From contig DASRPA010000255.1 in assembly GCA_035646635.1 (NCBI GenBank), positions 1 through 12,747 of the forward strand: 12,747 nt of DNA, given 5' to 3'. A model generated the notes under the pieces. The model ran no database searches and was not told the DNA's origin. It saw nothing but the letters and a program-made list of their open reading frames with translations. Positions 1 through 5,762 of the stretch are shown here, one piece after another. The position numbers were made by a program, and so were the translations under genes. Origin of the DNA: JACDAL01 sp035646635. GTDB lineage: Bacteria > Actinomycetota > CADDZG01 > WHSQ01. Positions within the stretch are counted from its first letter, which is position 1. Each line of letters starts with the position of its first letter.

Positions 1-1
1 G

Positions 2-280
2 AGAACGGGACAGGACATTGCGAGTCCCGTCACTGTGACTGGCTTTGCCAATGTGTTCGAGGCGAACGTCAACATCAGAATCCTCGACGCTGAGGGAAAC
101 ATCCTCAAGGAGACCTTCACGACTGCGTCCTGCGGCACCGGATGCTGGGGTGACTTCTCGGAAAAGCTTGCCTTCGAGGTCCCGGAGCGCCGGCCGGGAC
201 GCGTGGAGGTGCTGACCTACTCTCCCGAAGATGGCTCAGAGCAGGATCTCGTGTCGATCCCAGTCGTCCTCAGCCCCTAA
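2..280 (+). CDS. Gmad2 (immunoglobulin-like) domain protein, C-terminal part
   Basis: Only the last 92 residues are in the window; the frame is open back to base 2, so the gene begins upstream. A GTG at 35 lies inside the domain (after the DIASPVTV strand) and is not a believable start. The pattern DIASPVTVTGFANVFEA, then a D-x-x-G turn, F-T-T-A, G-x-G-C-W-G-D-F and a closing SPEDGSEQDLVSIPV strand fits the Gmad2 family, an Ig-like beta-sandwich often found on secreted or lipid-anchored proteins, commonly with a GerMN domain before it. The protein ends with the domain at VVLSP. A role at the cell surface is inferred from the family; nothing here shows a substrate. Two cysteines (TASCGTGCW) sit close together and could form a disulfide in an exported protein. 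Confidence 0.75.
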   Translation, partial: RTGQDIASPVTVTGFANVFEANVNIRILDAEGNILKETFTTASCGTGCWGDFSEKLAFEVPERRPGRVEVLTYSPEDGSEQDLVSIPVVLSP

Positions 281-504
281 GAGTTACTTCATGGCCGTAC
301 CGAGATCGTTCGTGCGTCGCTTCAGGACCCCGGGAGGAAGGCAGGGCCCAGCCTCCTGATGACGCAGCTCGCCCACGCGCCGGGTGCGCGAGCCGAGCAT
401 CAAAGTAAGGTCTGCATCGAGGGGGCTGGGCAATGGCCGTTCAGGCGCGGGAGACCCTTTTTCCCGCCCTGGATGCTGACGTTACTTCCCCCGCAGGAGC
501 CCAA
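281..504. other. Intergenic region between two converging genes
   Basis: This gap of 224 bp lies between the Gmad2 gene (+) and the small membrane-protein gene (-). I see no coding frame with family resemblance on either strand; the short open frames here overlap each other and look random. The only structure seen is the small hairpin at 447-467. Confidence 0.5.
447..467. terminator. Possible weak terminator hairpin
   Basis: GCGGGA (447-452) pairs with TCCCGC (462-467) around a 9-base loop containing four T. It sits between convergent genes, where a bidirectional terminator is expected. The stem is only 6 bp and no T-run follows on either strand, so this is tentative. Confidence 0.25.
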
Positions 505-900
505 CTAGGCTCGGCGGGTCGGGTCCAAAAAGCGGTCGAACGCTGCCCCCGTCGCCGCGGCCTGGATGAACTTCTCTCCGATGTCGATGACCCAGTCCCG
601 GCCCGACCAGGTTGACGGCTGGTAGAGACCAAGCGCCGTGTTCAGCATGACGTCGCCGGTGTACACGGCGCCGAACACGACGGCGACCGCTCGCTTCCCA
701 CGCATGCCGCCAGCCGCCGCGAGGCCGTATGCAGAGCCCCACATCGTGCCCAGCAGAAAGTGCGTCGCGTAGTTCAGGCGACGCCGGCCCTGGTCAGTCT
801 GGGGGTGAATGGGTAGGACTCGCTCGACGAAGTCCGCCGGCGCGTAGCTATCGTCGCGCCCGGTGAGCGGCATCTCCACGAGTTTCTGGGAGGCGGTCAT
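505..900 (-). CDS. Small membrane protein of unknown function, probably frameshifted near its N-terminus
   Basis: The open frame gives 131 residues from ATG at 900. I do not recognise a named family. Hydrophobic, glycine/alanine-rich segments (about residues 43-66, 69-93 and 111-122) suggest a small multi-pass membrane protein, and WVIDIGEKF lies between the last two. The apparent start is suspicious: in another frame, ATG at 975 opens MTTKRPSTAAMVGAGVLAGLAG and then hits a stop overlapping the 900 start. One extra G in the GGG run (about 911-913) would join LAG to TAVMTASQKLVEM and make one continuous first membrane helix and a protein of about 155 residues. So the gene is either a recent frameshift pseudogene or carries a one-base sequence error. 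There is no clear ribosome site before 900 or 975. It follows glnR on the same strand, but a hairpin (1036-1084) lies between. Confidence 0.6.
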   Translation of the reverse strand: MTASQKLVEMPLTGRDDSYAPADFVERVLPIHPQTDQGRRRLNYATHFLLGTMWGSAYGLAAAGGMRGKRAVAVVFGAVYTGDVMLNTALGLYQPSTWSGRDWVIDIGEKFIQAAATGAAFDRFLDPTRRA

Positions 901-1035
901 TACCGCGGTCCCGCCAATCCGGCGAGCACGCCCGCACCTACCATGGCCGCTGTCGAGGGTCGTTTGGTCGTCATGGCGGAAAGACTACCCGTCTGCGAGT
1001 CGGTATAACATCCGGATTCCGATGGCCCCCGACTT

Positions 1036-1084
1036 GCCGAGTGGTGCTGAGATGATCATATAGACCATCCTGCCACCACTCGGC
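1036..1084 (-). terminator. Terminator-like inverted repeat after glnR (copy 1 of a repeated hairpin)
   Basis: GCCGAGTGGTG (1036-1046) is the exact reverse complement of CACCACTCGGC (1074-1084), an 11-bp GC-rich stem with a 27-base spacer. It starts 14 bases beyond the glnR stop codon, the right place for a terminator, but no T-run follows. The outer 12-base arm CCACCACTCGGC (1073-1084) recurs exactly in the hairpin after glnE (8456-8467). Confidence 0.5.
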
Positions 1085-1097
1085 GAAGAACCGCCGC

Positions 1098-1790
1098 TCA
1101 GCGCTCGCGCGGCCTCGCCACCAGCCTGTAGCCGACGTTTCGGATCGTCTCGATCAGGGTCTCGTGCTCGGGGCCGAGCTTGGCCCTCAGCCTGCGCACG
1201 TGGACGTCGACCGTCCGGGTCCCTCCGAAGTAGTCGTAGCCCCACACCTCCTGCAGCAGCAGCCCTCGGTCGCAGACACGGCCCGCCCTCTGGGCCAGGA
1301 ACTTCAGCAATTCGAACTCCTTGTAGGTGAGGTCGAGCGGCCGGTTTCTGAGATGGACCTGATAGTTGTCGGGATTGACCACTAGGTCGCCGACCTTCAG
1401 CAGCGGCGCCTGCTCTCCCACCCCGACTCGGCGAGCCGCCATGGCGAAGCGAGCCGAGATCTCGGCGCTCGAGGAACGGCCGAACAGGAAGTCGTCTACC
1501 CCGGACTCGAAGCGGAAGGTTGCCACCGTAGCTTCGCTCAGCACGGCTAGGAGCGGGGGCAGGGAAGTGCTCCACTCGAGCGTCAGGCGCCGGGCGGCCT
1601 CTTCTGCTGGGGCCACTTCCTCGAGGGCGTCGAGCAGCATGATGTCGGGAGAAAGAGCGCTCAACTCCAGAGGAGTCGAGTCCTTTAGTGAAGCCATGAG
1701 CACCTCGAAAGGTGCCAGTGGAAACGCCGGCAGGAGGTCTCTGACGTCGCCCACTCGATCCGACAGCAGCACCACAGTCCATCTCATCAT
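1098..1790 (-). CDS. glnR: GlnR-type OmpR-family nitrogen regulator
   Basis: This is a DNA-binding orphan response regulator of 230 residues. Residues about 1-120 form an atypical receiver: one conserved aspartate (D54, MLLDAL) remains, but the acidic pair and lysine of a normal phospho-acceptor pocket are not evident, as known for actinobacterial GlnR, which works without a partner kinase. Residues about 130-225 are a winged-helix domain with the GlnR-like block PLDLTYKEFELLKFLAQ, then EVWGYDYFGGTRTVDVHVRR (recognition helix) and ETIRNVGYRL. GlnR controls glutamine synthetase, ammonium transport and other nitrogen genes; the nearby glnA2, glnE and glnA support this call. I chose ATG 1790 because its ATGA overlaps the nadE stop codon, implying translational coupling; GTG at 1805 would add five residues, and a second ATG at 1787 is possible. 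Another OmpR-type regulator cannot be fully excluded without a tree. Confidence 0.87.
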   Translation of the reverse strand: MMRWTVVLLSDRVGDVRDLLPAFPLAPFEVLMASLKDSTPLELSALSPDIMLLDALEEVAPAEEAARRLTLEWSTSLPPLLAVLSEATVATFRFESGVDDFLFGRSSSAEISARFAMAARRVGVGEQAPLLKVGDLVVNPDNYQVHLRNRPLDLTYKEFELLKFLAQRAGRVCDRGLLLQEVWGYDYFGGTRTVDVHVRRLRAKLGPEHETLIETIRNVGYRLVARPRER

Positions 1791-3463
1791 GAGAGCTCTC
1801 GCCACCGATTCGTGATCGGAAGCCGCCGATCCCGCCCGAACGCCTTGGTCGTGACCTTGGGGCCGGGAGGCGCTTGACGCCGCTTGTACTCGGAGCGGTC
1901 TACCAGCGTGATGATCTCTGAGGCGAGGACCGCGTCTATTCCCACAGCAACGAGGTCCGAGACTCCTTCGTCCCGTTCGATATAGGCCTGCAGGATGGGA
2001 TCGAGGACCTCGTAGGCAGGGAGGGAGTCCGTGTCCTTCTGGTCGGGGCGCAACTCAGCCGAAGGCGGTTTCGTGAGGATGTTGTCGGGGATGACCTTCG
2101 AGGAGCTGTTACGCAAGCGAGCAAGCTCGTAGACCTCCGTCTTATAGACGTCCTTTAGCAGAGCAAAGGCCCCCACCATGTCCCCGTACAGGGTCGCGTA
2201 GCCGCACGCCATCTCCGACTTGTTCCCGGTCGCCAGCACCAGGTGCCCGTATCGGTTGGATACGAACATCAGCAGCATGCCTCGTATGCGGGCCTGGAGG
2301 TTCTCTTCGGCGAGGCCCTCATCTTCAGATTTGAGGGTCGCATACGCCTCTCTTGTAAAGCTGCGGTATATCTCCGCAATGGGTATCTCCAAGAGCTCGA
2401 CCTCAAGCCGCTGTGCCAAGTCGCGCGCATCGTCCAGAGAATGGGTCGTGGAGTGCTCCGAAGGCAGCGCGATCGTTAGCACGTTCTCGGCTCCCAGTGC
2501 GTCGGCCGCGATGGTGGCGGTGAGAGCCGAGTCGAGACCGCCCGAGAGCCCGATGACGACCTTGCTGAAGCCGTTCTTTCGCACGTAGTCGGCAAGCCCG
2601 AGCTTCAACGCCTCATAGATCTCCTGAATTTGCGTCAACTCGGGCTCGATAGGAGCCTCCGCCGAGTCTTCTCCGTCGCTTCGGAGCTCGAGCGCGATTC
2701 GATTCGCGGGGGCGTCGCGCAATGCCTGCACCGGCCCGATAGGGACGTCGACGACCTCGAAGGCCTCTGCGAACTGCGGCAGCCTCGCGAGAACCTTGCC
2801 GGTCGCTGAGACGACCGTGGAGCCTCCGTCGAACACGAGCTCGTCCTGGCCCCCGACCAAGTTGACGTAGACGATCGAAACACCGTGACGCTGGGAGTGT
2901 TCCCTGAGCATTTCGTTCCTGAGATCAACCTTCCCTTTGTGGAACACAGATGCGTTGATGTGAGCTATGATTTGGGCGCCGGCGTTTGCAAGGGCCGCAA
3001 TGGGGCCTGTAGTCGACCATGCGTCTTCACACACGCAGACACCAATCGTTGTTGCGGGGGTATCGATCAACAGCACGGACGTCCCGGACGTAAAATAGCG
3101 GCGCTCGTCGAAGACACCGTAGTTGGGCAGCAGCTGCTTGTGGTAGACGGCCTGGACACGGCCGCCATGGCACACAGCCGCCGCATTGTAGAGGCCTTCC
3201 GGGCCGGAGTCCGCGAAGCCGATGATAGCGGTCACATCCGAGGCCTTGGCGGCAAAATCCTCGAGCGCACGCCGAGTCGCCTTCAGAAAGGAAGACTTCA
3301 AGAGGAGGTCCTCGGGCGGATATCCGGTGATCGCGAGCTCGGGCGCCACGAGTATCTGAGCTTTCGACTCGGCGGCCCGGGAGGCGGCTTCGAGTAAGCG
3401 CGCCAGGTTGCCGTCGATGTCGCCGACGACTTGGTTGAGCTGGGCCAGAGCAAAGCGAACCAT
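1787..3463 (-). CDS. nadE: Glutamine-dependent NAD+ synthetase
   Basis: This cytosolic enzyme of 558 residues makes NAD+ from deamido-NAD+ and ATP, taking ammonia from glutamine. The N-terminal nitrilase-type glutaminase domain (about 1-260) has the full triad: E42 (VAPELAITGYPP), K109 (YHKQLLPNYGVFDE) and C145 (GVCVCEDAW). The C-terminal synthetase domain (about 275-558) carries the ATP P-loop GLSGGLDSA (305-313), ATGNKSE (411-417) and the late block KPPSAELRPDQKDTDSLP. The length fits the shorter bacterial two-domain form; the actinobacterial form of the M. tuberculosis type is longer (about 680). It is the first gene of a pair with glnR, whose ATG overlaps its TGA. It diverges from glnA2 across a 117-bp gap that holds a GlnR operator, so both sides may respond to nitrogen status (inference). 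All catalytic motifs are intact. Confidence 0.95.
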   Translation of the reverse strand: MVRFALAQLNQVVGDIDGNLARLLEAASRAAESKAQILVAPELAITGYPPEDLLLKSSFLKATRRALEDFAAKASDVTAIIGFADSGPEGLYNAAAVCHGGRVQAVYHKQLLPNYGVFDERRYFTSGTSVLLIDTPATTIGVCVCEDAWSTTGPIAALANAGAQIIAHINASVFHKGKVDLRNEMLREHSQRHGVSIVYVNLVGGQDELVFDGGSTVVSATGKVLARLPQFAEAFEVVDVPIGPVQALRDAPANRIALELRSDGEDSAEAPIEPELTQIQEIYEALKLGLADYVRKNGFSKVVIGLSGGLDSALTATIAADALGAENVLTIALPSEHSTTHSLDDARDLAQRLEVELLEIPIAEIYRSFTREAYATLKSEDEGLAEENLQARIRGMLLMFVSNRYGHLVLATGNKSEMACGYATLYGDMVGAFALLKDVYKTEVYELARLRNSSSKVIPDNILTKPPSAELRPDQKDTDSLPAYEVLDPILQAYIERDEGVSDLVAVGIDAVLASEIITLVDRSEYKRRQAPPGPKVTTKAFGRDRRLPITNRWRELS

Positions 3464-3469
3464 GCACCC

Positions 3470-3475
3470 AGATTA
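3470..3475 (-). promoter_or_regulatory. Candidate -10 element for nadE (leaderless transcript)
   Basis: On the minus strand TAATCT fits the actinobacterial TAnnnT -10 pattern. It ends 6 bases before the nadE ATG, the spacing expected if transcription starts at the ATG itself. No Shine-Dalgarno is seen before nadE, which agrees with a leaderless mRNA. No convincing -35 is visible. Confidence 0.4.
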
Positions 3476-3539
3476 GTCCCCCCGCGCCCCTCCCGACCAG
3501 CCCCAGTAACAGCCGTTCTGGGCCGCCGTAGATTTCTCC

Positions 3540-3577
3540 GTAACCTGCTCGAAACACACCGGGCGTAGGCTCGAAAC
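3540..3577 (+). promoter_or_regulatory. GlnR operator (one perfect and one degenerate box)
   Basis: GTAAC (3540-3544), six bases, GAAAC (3551-3555) is an exact match to the published actinobacterial GlnR site gTnAc-n6-GaAAc. After six more bases the same layout repeats with a 22-bp period: GGCGT (3562-3566), six bases, GAAAC (3573-3577). The second a-half is degenerate and the b-half perfect. The operator ends 3 bp before the glnA2 ATG and overlaps a possible -10 (TAGGCT, 3566-3571), so binding may repress glnA2 or may act on the divergent nadE-glnR promoter. The match is seen directly; the regulatory sign is inference. Confidence 0.65.
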
Positions 3578-3580
3578 CCT

Positions 3581-4927
3581 ATGGAGCCGCAGCAGGAGTA
3601 TGTCCTTCGGACCGTCGAAGAGCGGGGCATTCGGTTGGTATGGCTGTGGTTTACCGACGTGCTCGGCTTTCTGAAGAGCTTCGCAGTAACCTCGGAGGAG
3701 CTCGAAGAGGCGTTTGACGAGGGCATCGGGTTCGATGGGTCTGCGATCGAAGGCTTCGCCCGAGTTCAAGAATCGGACATGCTGGCGCGCCCCGACGCCG
3801 GCACATTTCAGATCATGCCCGTCGAGGAAGGGCGCTCCGACGGCGGCGTAGCCCGCGTCTTTTGCGACATCTACACCCCCGACGGGAGGCCGTTTTGGGG
3901 CGACCCTCGCTACGTGTTGCGGAGAAATCTCGAAAAGGCCAGTGAGCTCGGCTTTACCTTCTACGTCCATCCCGAGATGGAGTTCTTTCTGTTCAAGGAC
4001 ATCGAGGATCCCACACCTCTCGATGCCGGCGGCTACTTCGACCTCACTCCGCTCGACGTCACGCAGGACTTGCGACGGGAAATGGTGAACGTCTTGGAAC
4101 ACATGGGTATCCCCGTCGAGTTTGCCCATCACGAGGTGGCCCCCTCGCAGCACGAAATCGACTTGCGAATGGCGGATGCACTGACCATGGCGGACTCGGT
4201 CATGACCTACCGGCTAATCGTTAAGGAGATGGCGGCCCGTAAGGGCCTCTACGCGACATTCATGCCCAAACCGCTAACGGATCTGCCCGGCTCGGGCATG
4301 CACACACATCTGTCCTTGTTCGAGGGGGACCAGAACGCATTTCATGATTCCTCGGACGAGTACCACCTCTCCAAAGCGGCAAAGGCGTTCATCGCAGGAC
4401 TCTTGACACACGCCGGCGAGATCACCGCAGTGACCAACCAGTGGGTCAACTCCTACAAGCGGCTTGTTACGGGGCGCGGCTACCCCGTGCCTGAAGCCCC
4501 CGCTTTCGTGTGCTGGGGAAGGCACAACCGCTCGGCGCTCATACGAGTGCCGATGTACAAGCCGAAAAAGGAGCAGTCGACGCGCATCGAGATCCGTTCA
4601 CCCGATCCGGCATGCAACCCGTATCTCGCATTCTCGGTCATTCTTGCCGCCGGCCTGCGCGGCGTCGCAGACGGATACGAGCTCCCAGCCGAAGCCACCG
4701 ATAACATTTATGAGATGTCGGACAGCGAACGGCGAGCGGCGCGGATCAGTCAGCTACCCGCGGACCTCAACCAAGCGCTGCTTGCAATGGAGGGATCCGA
4801 GCTCGTCGCCGAAGCGCTCGGCGAGCAGGTGTTCGAGTATTTGCTGCGGAACAAGCGCGAGGAGTGGGATCAGTACAAGACCTACGTCTCGCCCTACGAA
4901 CGAAAGCGCTACCTGCCGGTGCTCTAA
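3581..4927 (+). CDS. glnA2: Type I glutamine synthetase, GlnA2-like
   Basis: The protein is 448 residues, like GSI-alpha enzymes and mycobacterial GlnA2; it condenses glutamate and ammonia using ATP in a cytosolic dodecamer. The beta-grasp N-terminus has FTDVLGFLKSFAV and GFDGSAIEGFARVQESDM (R61 matches the B. subtilis feedback-control arginine). Metal and substrate ligands are present: E132 and E134 (PEMEFF), E185 (HHEVAP), E192 (HEID), H241 (GSGMHTH), the NQWVNSYKRL segment, R322, and E337 (RIEIRS). The start EYVLRTVEERGIR aligns with the GlnA2 N-terminus, supporting ATG 3581 although no good ribosome site precedes it. Near the C-terminus NIYEMS keeps a tyrosine (Y377) at the place of the adenylylated tyrosine of GSI-beta; GSI-alpha enzymes also have NIY, so this alone does not prove modification by the neighbouring GlnE. 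GlnA2 orthologues in some actinobacteria act on other amines or polyglutamate, so the native substrate is uncertain. Confidence 0.93.
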   Translation: MEPQQEYVLRTVEERGIRLVWLWFTDVLGFLKSFAVTSEELEEAFDEGIGFDGSAIEGFARVQESDMLARPDAGTFQIMPVEEGRSDGGVARVFCDIYTPDGRPFWGDPRYVLRRNLEKASELGFTFYVHPEMEFFLFKDIEDPTPLDAGGYFDLTPLDVTQDLRREMVNVLEHMGIPVEFAHHEVAPSQHEIDLRMADALTMADSVMTYRLIVKEMAARKGLYATFMPKPLTDLPGSGMHTHLSLFEGDQNAFHDSSDEYHLSKAAKAFIAGLLTHAGEITAVTNQWVNSYKRLVTGRGYPVPEAPAFVCWGRHNRSALIRVPMYKPKKEQSTRIEIRSPDPACNPYLAFSVILAAGLRGVADGYELPAEATDNIYEMSDSERRAARISQLPADLNQALLAMEGSELVAEALGEQVFEYLLRNKREEWDQYKTYVSPYERKRYLPVL

Positions 4928-4957
4928 GGGGCGGGCCGGCAACGAGACCACTGGGGG

Positions 4958-5482
4958 CTATTCGGTAATCACCACCGGCATGCGGGTGCCCCCCACCCAA
5001 CGCGACCCCCAATAGGAGTCCCCTAACGACTGAGGCCTGACTCCACTAGAAGAAGTTGCGGAGATGAAACGGCCATGTCCGACGTAGACGCCTGTGTGTC
5101 CGACGAGCGCGCTGGTTGTCCGGTGGAACACGAGGTCGCCGACTCTGAGGTTCTGCCGCTTCCAGATGCGCTTGAAGCGTGCTTCTTTGCCGAGCAGAAA
5201 CTGTCCTAGCGCGCTATGTGGAAGGCTGCCTCCATGACGGCCGAAAACCCATCTTGTGAAGCCGGAGCAATCGAACCCCGAGGGCGAGCTGCCTCCGTAG
5301 ACGTAGGGAGTTCCCACCTCGGACCGAGCGCGCTTTCTCAGATGTTTCCGCTCTTTGCGACTGTTGGAAGGGGAGTGCGCGCTCGCAGGTGTGGCTGCGA
5401 ACACCAGCGCCGTCACCAACGCAGCGGATGCGACCACTGTCAGGCGCCGTGGAATTACCCCATATGGCACAAAGCTGCTCAT
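4958..5482 (-). CDS. Secreted NlpC/P60 peptidoglycan hydrolase
   Basis: This 174-residue C40-family cysteine peptidase is likely to cut peptide cross-links in the cell wall outside the membrane. Numbering from ATG 5482, residues 1-36 form a signal peptide: IPRR, a hydrophobic stretch, then ATPASAHS with likely cleavage after ASA. The catalytic domain has GTPYVYGGSSPSGFDCSGF (cysteine at residue 72) and GHTGVYVG (histidine at 129). The third catalytic position, usually histidine, is serine in RFISATSSSGV (residue 141), a variant I associate with part of the family. DSYWGSRWVGGTRM closes the domain. It has a single catalytic domain with only a short basic linker (SRKERKHLRKRAR) and no cell-wall binding repeats. 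The start is set by GGAGGTGA just before ATG 5482; the upstream in-frame ATG 5494 lies within that ribosome site. It converges with glnA2 across a 30-bp gap. Confidence 0.88.
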   Translation of the reverse strand: MSSFVPYGVIPRRLTVVASAALVTALVFAATPASAHSPSNSRKERKHLRKRARSEVGTPYVYGGSSPSGFDCSGFTRWVFGRHGGSLPHSALGQFLLGKEARFKRIWKRQNLRVGDLVFHRTTSALVGHTGVYVGHGRFISATSSSGVRPQSLGDSYWGSRWVGGTRMPVVITE

Positions 5483-5484
5483 TG

Positions 5485-5492
5485 TCACCTCC
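5485..5492 (-). promoter_or_regulatory. Strong Shine-Dalgarno of the NlpC/P60 gene
   Basis: On the minus strand GGAGGTGA pairs almost fully with the 16S rRNA 3' end. Its GGAGG core lies 5 bases before ATG 5482. It overlaps the alternative ATG at 5494 and so decides for the shorter protein. Confidence 0.8.
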
Positions 5493-5550
5493 ATGCTTGT
5501 GAGAACTCAGCAGCCGAACCGCGCGGCCGCGTCTTACGCCTGAGTCCTCT

Positions 5551-5647
5551 TCGGCAACTGCACCTCGCAGGGCGGAGCGGCCTGTTGCCGATCGTGAGCT
5601 TGAAGCGAAGCCATCGCCCTGCCGGCAAGCGCCCGGGCGAGCTTCGC
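5551..5647 (-). other. Hairpin-rich 5' leader of the NlpC/P60 gene (possible regulatory RNA)
   Basis: Two hairpins lie in the 5' leader, on the minus strand. The first, further from the gene, pairs 5605-5611 (GCGAAGC) with 5641-5647 (GCTTCGC) and continues with 5614-5619 (TCGCCC) against 5635-5640 (GGGCGA), 13 bp with a two-base bulge. The second pairs 5551-5558 (TCGGCAAC) with 5584-5591 (GTTGCCGA), 8 bp. Cell-wall hydrolase genes of actinobacteria are often controlled by leader riboswitches. I do not find the conserved blocks of the c-di-AMP (ydaO) class, so any regulatory role is unproven; GC-rich DNA makes chance hairpins common. Confidence 0.35.
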
Positions 5648-5762
5648 GCATGGTATGCGAACCTATAGGCACACCCCCTAGGGAGGGCAATGGCTCCAGT
5701 AACGAACGATCTGGCCCATGATTTGTGTCTCGACCACAACGTCGCCCTTTAGGGTCAAGACG

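Noticed and set aside
985..1782. 265-residue open frame on the minus strand
   Set aside because: It overlaps glnR in another frame, is Arg/Gly/Pro-rich and has no family pattern; a shadow of glnR.
3473..4153. 226-residue open frame on the minus strand
   Set aside because: It lies antisense to the clearly coding glnA2 and has no recognisable motifs.
5495..5700. c-di-AMP (ydaO) riboswitch before the NlpC/P60 gene
   Set aside because: Expected from gene type, but the conserved blocks (GGGGAACC-like and GAACCCGxCAGCT-like) are not present on the minus strand.
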